A stretch of 64,000 bases of DNA from Chitinophaga sp. (lineage in GTDB: Bacteria; Bacteroidota; Bacteroidia; Chitinophagales; Chitinophagaceae): positions 490,693 through 554,692 of the forward strand of contig NZ_JAGHZS010000003.1 of the NCBI RefSeq assembly GCF_017745275.1, given 5' to 3'. Of the stretch, positions 43,268-50,812 are shown piece by piece. The notes below the pieces were generated by a model. That model did no database searches. It had not been told where the DNA came from and was given only the letters and a program-made list of their open reading frames with translations. The position numbers and the translations under genes were made by a program. Within the stretch, counting starts at the first letter, position 1. Each line of letters begins with the position of its first letter.

Positions 43268-45205
43268 TTGTCAGTATTTAATCAGCCCAGGAAGAGAGTA
43301 ATACAGATGATTATACTGGGGATGGTAGTTCTGATCATCACCCGGTTATTCTTTCTGCAAATTGTGGAGAAGAAGTACGCCAAGCTGGCGGATGCCAACG
43401 CTGTACTGCGTAAGGTAATATATCCCAGCAGAGGGATTATCTATGACCGGCAGAACCGTAGCATCCTCGGTAATGATGTGCTATATGACCTTGTGGTCAC
43501 TCCTGCCAGCGTAAAAAATATTGACACCGCCTATCTCTGTAATATCTTAAATATAGATAAGGAAGAATTCAGAAAACGTATTCTTACTGCCATCATCAAA
43601 AATGGCCGGGTAAGACAATCCGTTTTTGCTCCCCTGCTGGCACCTGAAGTATTCGGTCAACTGCAGGAGAGTATGTACCTGTTTTCACCCGGCTTTGAAC
43701 TGGTACCCCGGCAAATCCGCTCCTATCCTTACGCAGCAGCTGCCAACATCCTTGGATATATCGCTGAAATTTCTCCGGCGATGTTGAAAGATACCGCCAA
43801 CTACGGCTCTTATAACTCCGGCGATTACCTGGGCTTTACAGGACTGGAGAAAACCTATGAGTCCGTGTTGATGGGGCAACGCGGTATTCAATACCTGATC
43901 AAAGATAACCTTAACAGGCCCCAGGGCTCTTATGAAAACGGGGAATTCGATAGCGCCGCAATTGCAGGTAAAAACCTGCGCCTGTCGCTGGACATTGAAT
44001 TACAGGTACTCGGAGAAAAGCTCATGAAGGGTAAATCAGGTAGTATTGTGGCCATAGATCCGCAAACAGGCGGTATCCTGGCCATGGTGAGTGGTCCAAG
44101 CTTTGACCCTAACCTGCTTACAGGACCTTACAGAAGCGCCAACTTCAGCAAGCTTTATACTGATACCACTAAACCGCTCTTTAACCGTGCTATCCAGGCA
44201 ACTTACCCGCCAGGCTCTACGTTTAAACCGATGATCGCACTGGTAGGACTGGATGAAGGAGTAATTACGCCGAGTTTTGGTTATCCTTGCGGAGGTGCCT
44301 ATTATGGCTGTTCGCGCCCTATCAAGTGTGAGCACCATGATGCCGGGCACGCTGCCAACCTGCGACTGGCACTCTCCCACTCCTGTAACTCGTACTTCTC
44401 GCATGTATATCGCCTGAGTGTGGATGCCGGCAAATTTGGCGGCATCAAAGTGGGTGGTATGCAGAAGTGGGCCGATTATATGAACAACTTTGGCTTCGGA
44501 CATAAAACAGGTGTGGATATCCCCAGTGAAGGACGTGGACTGGTACCCGACAAAAAATATTACGATGCCCGTTACAAAGGGAGCTGGAACTCCTGTACTT
44601 CCGTGTTCCTGGGTATCGGACAAGGTGAGCTGCTGTTAACACCGCTCCAGATGGCCAACGCCATGTGTATTGTGGCTAACAGGGGCTCCTACTATATTCC
44701 GCACTTCGTGGCCAGTATTGATAATGATAATACTCATTTGCTGGATAAATACAAACAAAAGCACCAGGGAGCCCAGATCTCCGATACGGCGTATAGTGCG
44801 GTAATCCATGGTATGACAGACGTGGTGGAAAGCGGTACCGGCCGTATTGCGCAGATTGAAGGGATTACCATTGGTGGTAAAACCGGTACTGCAGAAAACT
44901 ATGGTATTGTAAATGGGGTGAGAACCAAACTGAAGAACCATGCGATGTTCGTGGCCTTTGCACCAGCAGAGCATGCGCGTATAGCCATTGCCGTGGTAGT
45001 GGAAAACTCCGGTTTCGGTGCCAAGTATGCGGCGCCTATTGCCAGTTTGATGATGGAGAAATACCTGAAAGATAGTATTTCTACCAAGCGTCAGCCGTTG
45101 CTGAAGAGTGTAATGGAAACAGTAACGATAGATGCGGCGATGCTGGCCAAATCACACCTGGACTCATTGAATAGTAATGCTGTCATCAAAAAGAAAAAAC
45201 CTTAA
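43268..45205 (+). CDS. mrdA: Penicillin-binding protein 2
   Basis: A 645-residue class B transpeptidase that crosslinks septum-independent side-wall peptidoglycan together with RodA. A membrane anchor spans about 13-32. The transpeptidase motifs are STFK at 317-320, SCN at 372-374 and KTG at 538-540. The start is a TTG; an ATG at 43258 is out of frame and opens a 7-codon frame that overlaps it. No ATG in frame precedes codon 14. The gene is followed by rodA after 31 bases. Confidence 0.95.
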   Translation: MSVFNQPRKRVIQMIILGMVVLIITRLFFLQIVEKKYAKLADANAVLRKVIYPSRGIIYDRQNRSILGNDVLYDLVVTPASVKNIDTAYLCNILNIDKEEFRKRILTAIIKNGRVRQSVFAPLLAPEVFGQLQESMYLFSPGFELVPRQIRSYPYAAAANILGYIAEISPAMLKDTANYGSYNSGDYLGFTGLEKTYESVLMGQRGIQYLIKDNLNRPQGSYENGEFDSAAIAGKNLRLSLDIELQVLGEKLMKGKSGSIVAIDPQTGGILAMVSGPSFDPNLLTGPYRSANFSKLYTDTTKPLFNRAIQATYPPGSTFKPMIALVGLDEGVITPSFGYPCGGAYYGCSRPIKCEHHDAGHAANLRLALSHSCNSYFSHVYRLSVDAGKFGGIKVGGMQKWADYMNNFGFGHKTGVDIPSEGRGLVPDKKYYDARYKGSWNSCTSVFLGIGQGELLLTPLQMANAMCIVANRGSYYIPHFVASIDNDNTHLLDKYKQKHQGAQISDTAYSAVIHGMTDVVESGTGRIAQIEGITIGGKTGTAENYGIVNGVRTKLKNHAMFVAFAPAEHARIAIAVVVENSGFGAKYAAPIASLMMEKYLKDSISTKRQPLLKSVMETVTIDAAMLAKSHLDSLNSNAVIKKKKP

Positions 45206-45236
45206 CCCAATCATCGAATAAACCGAAAAATTTATA

Positions 45237-46523
45237 ATGAACCGCTCGCAAGCCAAACTGACACAAGGGATAGACTGGCCAATAGTTGGCCTGTACCTCG
45301 CATTGGTGATCATCGGCATTATGTCCATTTTTGCTGCGGAATACCGGGGGGACGATAATATATGGCAGGATATTCTGCATCCCGGAAAGAACTATTCACG
45401 CCAGTTAATATGGTTGGGAATATCGTTGGTCCTGGCGGCGATTATCTGGCTTACCGACAGTAAGTTTTTTACGGCCACGGCAAACCTGGCGTATGCGGGA
45501 GGGTTGCTGCTGTTGCTGTTGGTGCTGGGCATCGGTAAAGATGTAAAGGGGTCGCATTCCTGGCTGGTGATTGGGGGATTCCAGTTTCAGCCGGCGGAAC
45601 TCACCAAGCTATGTACGAATCTTGCTTTAGCCAAATATTTGTCATCACAGGAAACTGATTTTAACAAGCTGCGATCGCGGTTAATTGCTGCTGCCATCGC
45701 TCTCATCCCGGCAGGTATTATCATCTTACAGGATGAAACAGGGTTGGCACTGGTATATTTCTCTTTCTTCCTGGTGATGTATCGCGAAGGCTTACCTGGC
45801 GTATTACTGGTGATTGCTTTTTCCGGTATTGTGTTGGTATTATCGGCATTGCTGGTAGAACGAAATATACTATTTGGCATATTTACGGTCATCACAGCGC
45901 TGGTCATCTATTTCAGCCGGCGCGAAATAAAACGAAAGCGAGCGAGACTAGTGCTGATTTTAGGCGTATATGCTTTCTGCGGACTCTTCGTCATGTTTGT
46001 GGTGCCGTTTGTGTTTACCAAAGTATTGAAAGATTACCAGGTGCGTCGTATTGAAGTAATGCTGGGCAAGGAAAATGACCCGAAGGCCACTTACAATACC
46101 CGGCAGAGTATGATTGCCATTGGATCCGGCGGTTTCTGGGGAAAGGGGTATCTTAAAGGGACACAAACCCGTTACGACTTCGTACCTGAACAAAGTACTG
46201 ACTTTATCTTTTGTACCATAGGAGAAGACTTTGGGTTCTTCGGCAGCGTGATTTTCCTGGCGATTTATGTGGCGCTGCTCTTCCGGATCATTTTTGTGGC
46301 TGAGCGACAGCGATCGACCTTTACGCGAGTCTATGCCTATGGGGTGGCCAGTATCATCTTTTTCCACCTTGCCATTAATATTGCGATGACCATTGGTTTG
46401 GCGCCTGTTATTGGGATTCCATTGCCACTGGTGAGTTATGGAGGATCCTCTCTCATGACCTTCACAATGATGATATTTATCCTGCTTCGCCTGGATGCCG
46501 ACCGGCAGATGGTGTTGAGATAG
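45237..46523 (+). CDS. rodA: Peptidoglycan glycosyltransferase RodA
   Basis: A 428-residue SEDS polymerase with about ten membrane helices that builds glycan strands in partnership with PBP2. The conserved loop around PEQSTDFIFCTIGEDFGFFGS and the late motif GIPLPLVSYGGSSLMTFTM are intact, as is the ending typical of the family. It closes the mre operon. Its TAG (46521-46523) runs straight into the hairpin repeat at 46522. Confidence 0.96.
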   Translation: MNRSQAKLTQGIDWPIVGLYLALVIIGIMSIFAAEYRGDDNIWQDILHPGKNYSRQLIWLGISLVLAAIIWLTDSKFFTATANLAYAGGLLLLLLVLGIGKDVKGSHSWLVIGGFQFQPAELTKLCTNLALAKYLSSQETDFNKLRSRLIAAAIALIPAGIIILQDETGLALVYFSFFLVMYREGLPGVLLVIAFSGIVLVLSALLVERNILFGIFTVITALVIYFSRREIKRKRARLVLILGVYAFCGLFVMFVVPFVFTKVLKDYQVRRIEVMLGKENDPKATYNTRQSMIAIGSGGFWGKGYLKGTQTRYDFVPEQSTDFIFCTIGEDFGFFGSVIFLAIYVALLFRIIFVAERQRSTFTRVYAYGVASIIFFHLAINIAMTIGLAPVIGIPLPLVSYGGSSLMTFTMMIFILLRLDADRQMVLR

Positions 46524-46640
46524 CGGAAAGCGGAAAGCGGAAAGCAAAAAGCTATTGAGGCGATTGATCTAAGCGAGTATAATATCCGCTTTAATCAATC
46601 GCCTCAATAGCTTTTTGCTTTCCGCTTTCTGCTTTCCGCT
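46522..46640. repeat. Heptad hairpin repeat 9, 54-base arms
   Basis: Arms 46522-46575 and 46587-46640 pair over 54 bases with three mismatches. Units are AGCGGAA, AGCGGAA, AGCGGAA, AGCAAAA, AGCTATT followed by the core GAGGCGATTGAT. The apex GCGAGTATAATATCCGC is the inverse of that in the copy at 36914. Its first two bases belong to the rodA stop codon and its last base starts a TATCTTTG promoter box. Confidence 0.93.
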
Positions 46641-46647
46641 ATCTTTG
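46640..46647 (+). promoter_or_regulatory. Promoter-like TATCTTTG abutting repeat 9
   Basis: TATCTTTG fits TAnnTTTG. A TTTG (46614-46617) lies 22 bases upstream inside the repeat arm, within the 17-23 range known for Flavobacteria. The ATG of the MBL gene is 4 bases after it, so a transcript from it would be leaderless or nearly so. Confidence 0.4.
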
Positions 46648-46651
46648 CATT

Positions 46652-47404
46652 ATGGCGAGAATTATTCCATTATCCGAAGGGTCATTTACCGTAGACGGGA
46701 CCAAGAAGTTTCTTCCTTTCAACCGGGAAACAGATAGCATGCAGGATCGCCCGCACGGTTCCCTGCTGGTTGAAATACAACCATTCCTGGTGATTACAGA
46801 CCGCGATTATATTTTATTTGACACTGGTTTGGGTTTCCGCAATCCGGATGGAGTATTGCAGATCCATCAGCATTTGATTGATCATGGAATTAATCCTATG
46901 GAGATTACCAAGGTGTTGATGAGTCATTTACATAAAGATCACTCCGGCGGTGTATCTGCGGAGGATCCTATTACAAAGGAGCGTACGCTTACGTTTCCCG
47001 GAGCTACGTATTATGTAAATAATGAGGAGATGTTGTATGCACTGGAGCATTCCGGTAAATCATATCTCGCCGAAGATATTATTTTATTGCAGCAGCGTGA
47101 TAACGTAGTGTTTACCAGCGGCAATGGTGCTATTGATGACTATATTCATTATGAAGTAACAGGAGGCCACTGTCCTTACCACCAGGTGTTTTTGGTAGAT
47201 GATGGAGAAGATAAGGTATTTTTTGGAGGAGATGTGGCACCGCAGATATCCCAGATGAAAAGTCGTTTTGCTGCCAAATATGACTATGATGGCAAGCGCA
47301 GTATGGAGTTACGGCAGGAGTTCCTGGAGCGTGGCAAACAGGAAGGATGGACATTCCTTTTCTACCACGATACCAAAGAACCTTTTACCAAGTTCACTAA
47401 CTAA
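46652..47404 (+). CDS. MBL-fold metallo-hydrolase
   Basis: A 250-residue metallo-beta-lactamase-fold protein. The metal motif SHLHKDHSGG places H92, H94, D96 and H97 in the standard HxHxDH arrangement, and FFGGDVAP supplies a later ligand. There is no signal peptide. Quorum-quenching lactonases, glyoxalase II and other hydrolases share this pattern, so no substrate can be given. It is followed after 5 bases by an AraC-type regulator, with which it is surely cotranscribed. Confidence 0.85.
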   Translation: MARIIPLSEGSFTVDGTKKFLPFNRETDSMQDRPHGSLLVEIQPFLVITDRDYILFDTGLGFRNPDGVLQIHQHLIDHGINPMEITKVLMSHLHKDHSGGVSAEDPITKERTLTFPGATYYVNNEEMLYALEHSGKSYLAEDIILLQQRDNVVFTSGNGAIDDYIHYEVTGGHCPYHQVFLVDDGEDKVFFGGDVAPQISQMKSRFAAKYDYDGKRSMELRQEFLERGKQEGWTFLFYHDTKEPFTKFTN

Positions 47405-47409
47405 CCACC

Positions 47410-48267
47410 ATGTATACCCTGTTTGATAATCTGACGCTTACGGGGCAGTATGCCATTAAAACATGGCAACAGGAAGGCCATCACTGGGCTTCGTATAGCC
47501 TTTACCGTGAACAGGCCGCACATGAGTTATATGTACCGCATACCATACTAAACCTGGTATTACAGGGAGAAAAAAGAATGTATGATGGCAAACAGGTACA
47601 TTTCCTGCGTGCAGGAGATGCCTTGCTGATTCCGGCAGGAACGCTGCTTTGTTCGGAGATACTGCGGCCACAACAGCAGTATAGGAGCATTAACCTGGTG
47701 ATACGGGATGAAATGATCCTGTCAGAGTTGAAGTCCAGGGGGCGGCAGCCGGCGGCCTGTTCCAAGGCGCTCACCACCTTGCGGGCTGATGGCCAATGGC
47801 AGAATTTTGCCCAATGGTTGTTACCTCATTTTGCGGAGGGATATACAGGGCCGGATTATCATGAAATAATTTCCCATACACTTCATTTGATTAATAAGGA
47901 TGCCGGTGTTAGCGCTATGCTGGCCAGGGCGGTGAAGTATCCTTTGCCGGACGTGATGGAAAAGCTGAGTATTCATTTGCCGGAAGTGCGGCTGTTGGAG
48001 GAAATGGCGGTCATGGGACATATGAGTACGGCTACCTTGAAGCGTCGTTTCCGCCATCTTTATCATTGCAGTCCGATGGAATGGATATGGACGAAGCGAT
48101 TACAAATGGCAGGTTTCCTCTTGAGAACCACCGGGCAATCTATCCCTGAGATTGCCTACAGCGTTGGATTTGAAGATATTCCCCACTTTTACCGGCAGTT
48201 CAGGCGGTGTTTCAAATTAACGCCCTTGCAATGGCGTAAAATGGAAAGTGATCTTTTCAGCAAATAG
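47410..48267 (+). CDS. AraC family transcriptional regulator
   Basis: A 285-residue regulator. The N-terminal half is a cupin-like domain (HTILNLVLQGEKRMYDGKQVHFLRAGDALLIPAGTLLCSE pattern, as in ExsA-type proteins). The C-terminal half has two helix-turn-helix motifs ending in QSIPEIAYSVGFEDIPHFYRQFRRCFKLTPLQWR, the AraC signature. It follows the MBL gene by 5 bases and may regulate it or sense its substrate. Confidence 0.9.
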   Translation: MYTLFDNLTLTGQYAIKTWQQEGHHWASYSLYREQAAHELYVPHTILNLVLQGEKRMYDGKQVHFLRAGDALLIPAGTLLCSEILRPQQQYRSINLVIRDEMILSELKSRGRQPAACSKALTTLRADGQWQNFAQWLLPHFAEGYTGPDYHEIISHTLHLINKDAGVSAMLARAVKYPLPDVMEKLSIHLPEVRLLEEMAVMGHMSTATLKRRFRHLYHCSPMEWIWTKRLQMAGFLLRTTGQSIPEIAYSVGFEDIPHFYRQFRRCFKLTPLQWRKMESDLFSK

Positions 48268-48305
48268 CTGCATGTGGTAATACGCTACATTGCAGAAAAA
48301 AAGTC

Positions 48306-48653
48306 ATGGAAAATCTGACCAACTTTGGTGAAGCCTGGGTGCGGGCGTGGAATGCACACGATCTCGAAGCTGTATTATCTCATTATGATGAGCACATCGT
48401 TTTTTATTCTCCTTTTATTAAGAAGATCAATAACGATCCTAATGGATGTATCCGGGGAAAGGAGAATCTGCGGGCCTATTTCAGTAGAGCATTGGTAGCA
48501 TATCCTGAATTACATTTCGAGTTGTATCATATACTGGAAGGGGTAAATTCAGTAGTGCTGTACTATAAGAGTGTAAATAATTTGCTGAGTGCGGAGATGA
48601 TGGTATTAAATGAAAAAGGGTTAGTAAGTGAAGTAAGGGCGCACTATAAGTAG
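48306..48653 (+). CDS. NTF2-like (SnoaL) domain protein
   Basis: A 115-residue cone-shaped NTF2-fold protein of the SnoaL type, starting with WVRAWNAHDLEAVLSHYDEHIVFYSP and including a GKENLRAYFSRAL motif. Such proteins bind small hydrophobic ligands or act as isomerases or cyclases; no catalytic residue pair is clear. It follows the AraC regulator by 38 bases. It is convergent with the sigma-operon protein at 48716, with a hairpin repeat between. Confidence 0.82.
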   Translation: MENLTNFGEAWVRAWNAHDLEAVLSHYDEHIVFYSPFIKKINNDPNGCIRGKENLRAYFSRALVAYPELHFELYHILEGVNSVVLYYKSVNNLLSAEMMVLNEKGLVSEVRAHYK

Positions 48654-48656
48654 CAG

Positions 48657-48719
48657 TTAGCTTTTAGCAGTTAGCTGTTAGTCATTAGCGAGTACTAATA
48701 GCTAACTGCTAAAAGCTAA
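48657..48719. repeat. Heptad hairpin repeat 10
   Basis: Arms 48657-48682 and 48694-48719 pair over 26 bases with one mismatch: TTAGCTT, TTAGCAG, TTAGCTG, TTAGT, with an 11-base loop. The minus-strand gene at 48716 uses TAG at 48716-48718, inside the right arm, as its stop codon. The other flanking gene stops 4 bases before the left arm. Confidence 0.88.
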
Positions 48720-49213
48720 AATGGTCTTCTCCGGGGGGCGCCACCTTGCCCCATCCTGTTCATTCGTTGTCTATTCACATGATTGATCATGATATTCCGG
48801 AATTCTCTTTCTGTTTTAAACACCATGCCTGCCTTTCTTCCAGGTAATACCCGCTGAAACTCTGTACTATAGCGGGATCGAATGTCCAGCATTCTTTTTT
48901 CGTAACTCAATTCCTTGTCCATATTTCTACGGGCGGCATCGTCGGCGTTATCGGTAGACAACTTATCGAGATCTTTTTTCTGATGACGTTCAGCGATGAG
49001 TTGTTCTACTTCATGTGTATAATTATGATATACGGGTAAGAATTTTTGTGCTTCTTCCGGTGTGAGGTCTAATTTTTTAGACAGATATTCTATCTGTATG
49101 GCTTTAATTTTTTCGGCGGGGTCCTCGGATGGGAGCTGTTGTGCACTACTCACACCGTAAGGATAGAGCAGGACAAACATTACAATCCATATAAAGCTAA
49201 AACGTTTCATCAT
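48716..49213 (-). CDS. Small exported protein of the sigma operon
   Basis: A 165-residue protein with a signal peptide (ending VSSAQQ near residue 25), a helical middle (KLDLTPEEAQKFLPVYHNYTHEVEQL, like the LTxxQ/CpxP-Spy family), and a basic, glycine- and arginine-rich tail. It overlaps the end of the anti-sigma-like gene by 4 bases. In this operon it could be a stress sensor or periplasmic chaperone. Family assignment is tentative. The stop codon lies in the adjacent hairpin repeat. Confidence 0.75.
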   Translation of the reverse strand: MMKRFSFIWIVMFVLLYPYGVSSAQQLPSEDPAEKIKAIQIEYLSKKLDLTPEEAQKFLPVYHNYTHEVEQLIAERHQKKDLDKLSTDNADDAARRNMDKELSYEKRMLDIRSRYSTEFQRVLPGRKAGMVFKTEREFRNIMINHVNRQRMNRMGQGGAPRRRPF

Positions 49214-49932
49214 TTCTTTTCAGGTAACACTTCCTTTGATAAATCTGTTTGTTGCAGGTATTTCTCAATGGCTTCCACTGGGACAGCTTCATCTAGCTGA
49301 TTTTGCACAGGGGCCGCTTCCACAGAAACGGAGGATGCAAAAATAGCATCATTATCAAAAGGATCAGTGTGGGTTTGCAGGTATTCAACAATATCCTGGT
49401 CGTCGAAGGCTTCCAGTTTTTTCTCTACTATCCTTCCCCTGTCGGTATGGTTACTGGTAATAAAGAGGATGGCGCTGCTGCCTATTAGGGTAGTGAGGCA
49501 CGCGGCTACTGTCCATTTTATCCAGGTACTTACCTTGTTCCGGTGTGCTACCCGCATTGGTGCGGCTGGCAGTTGGTGGTTGACTTGAAGGGATTCAAAA
49601 TAACCTTCGGGCACGGTCAAGGGAAACTGTCTGGGCATTGCAGCGAGGAAAGGAGAAAGTACTTCCAGTTCTGATTGAACGCCAGGTGCTTCTTCCGCCT
49701 TGATTCGTTGCATAATGGCTGATGGCAATTCGTTAAAATAGCCGGAAGGAATGGTTGGGCTTTGTTGAACAAGAGGGGTGTCACGTAGGGTCTCCAGCTG
49801 AATTTGCAGCAGGATAGCAGCTGGCAGTTGATCAAAGTAGCCGGCCGGTACCGTAAAAGGTACGTCAGCAGGCCAGTTGGCATCTGGCGCTATTTGCATT
49901 AATTCACTCGCTATGTCGGTCTGCTTGTTCAT
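49210..49932 (-). CDS. Anti-sigma-like membrane protein with repeated VPxGYF motif
   Basis: A 240-residue protein with one membrane helix at about 142-162. The cytoplasmic N-terminal part has three repeats of the type VPAGYFDQLP (residues about 28-37, 61-70 and 109-116). The periplasmic tail is acidic. It sits directly after an ECF sigma gene, with 98 bases between, and before an exported protein, the usual place of an anti-sigma factor. There is no recognised zinc-binding HxxxCxxC motif, so binding must work differently if it is one. Its name is an inference from context. Confidence 0.72.
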   Translation of the reverse strand: MNKQTDIASELMQIAPDANWPADVPFTVPAGYFDQLPAAILLQIQLETLRDTPLVQQSPTIPSGYFNELPSAIMQRIKAEEAPGVQSELEVLSPFLAAMPRQFPLTVPEGYFESLQVNHQLPAAPMRVAHRNKVSTWIKWTVAACLTTLIGSSAILFITSNHTDRGRIVEKKLEAFDDQDIVEYLQTHTDPFDNDAIFASSVSVEAAPVQNQLDEAVPVEAIEKYLQQTDLSKEVLPEKK

Positions 49933-50030
49933 ATACTGTTTTTTAGACAGTGAAGGGATTTAATAGTTTAATGCGATTTTAATCTTTTCCTAAGATTCTT
50001 TAAAAATCGCTTAAAATATATATTTGTAGG

Positions 50031-50591
50031 TTAAATATCAGATCCTTTACGGATGAATTCTTCTATCTTTTTTACCGCATGATGGTAAGAGGCTTTTAAG
50101 GCACCTTCAGAGGTTTCCAGCACTTTGCTCATTTCCTCATAGGGCATTTCATCATAGTAGCGGAGGTTAAAGACAATCCTTTGTTTATCGGGTAAACTAA
50201 GGATGGCTCGTTGGAGTTTCCATTCCAGCTTATTGGCGTCAAACTGGGGATCTGCCCTGAGCTTATTGCTTAAACCGGTTTCCACTTCAGATAGGGAAAT
50301 GGATGTTTTACGTTTTTGTTGTTCCAGGAAAGTAAGACTTTCATTGGTGGCTATCTTATATAGCCAGGTATACAATTGCGCATCCTCCCGGAAATTTTCC
50401 AGGTTTTTCCACACTTTAATGAATACATTCTGCAGCACATCGTTGGCATCGTCATGATCCATGACCATTCTGCGGATGTGCCAGTAGAGTCTTTCCTGAT
50501 ACTTTTCGATAATAAGGGTAAACCCTTTCTCTTTGGTATCAGCTGCGCGGTATAATGCCAATAATGTTTTATCGTCCTGTGAAACGGCCAT
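50031..50591 (-). CDS. ECF-type RNA polymerase sigma factor
   Basis: A 186-residue ECF sigma factor. Region 2 includes DDANDVLQNVFIKVWKNLENFREDAQLYTWLYKIATNESLTFL (about 43-85) and region 4 LSLPDKQRIVFNLRYYDEMPYEEMSKVLETSEGALKASYHHAVKKIE (about 131-177). It would direct transcription of a stress or surface regulon with the downstream anti-sigma-like protein as its partner. A hairpin repeat sits in the 207-base spacer upstream. A candidate autoregulated promoter was not identified. Confidence 0.93.
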   Translation of the reverse strand: MAVSQDDKTLLALYRAADTKEKGFTLIIEKYQERLYWHIRRMVMDHDDANDVLQNVFIKVWKNLENFREDAQLYTWLYKIATNESLTFLEQQKRKTSISLSEVETGLSNKLRADPQFDANKLEWKLQRAILSLPDKQRIVFNLRYYDEMPYEEMSKVLETSEGALKASYHHAVKKIEEFIRKGSDI

Positions 50592-50684
50592 AGGTTAAAT
50601 GGTTCTTGACAGGTTTTAATTAGATGAATTTAAATAAAAACCTGTTCATAAGACGGAGGGATGGTTCTAAAGTTTAATGGAAGG

Positions 50685-50812
50685 AGCAGAAAGCATAAAG
50701 CGGAAAGCATAAAGCTATTAAAGCGAATGACCAGAGCGAATGAGTAATTTCAAATACCCGCTCTGGTCATTCGCTTTAATAGCTTTATGCTTTCCGCTTT
50801 ATGCTTTTTGCT
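50685..50812. repeat. Heptad hairpin repeat 11, 54-base arms
   Basis: Arms 50685-50738 and 50759-50812 pair over 54 bases with one mismatch. Units are AGCAGAA, AGCATAA, AGCGGAA, AGCATAA, AGCTATT, then the core AAAGCGAATGACCAGAGCG, also found at 53813. The last codons and the TAA of the transketolase half gene (50799-50801) lie inside the right arm. Confidence 0.95.

Noticed and set aside
43258..43270. Frameshift at the start of PBP2
   Set aside because: The TTG start gives the family-like MSVFNQPRKRVIQ; the ATG frame is only seven codons, so no damage need be assumed.
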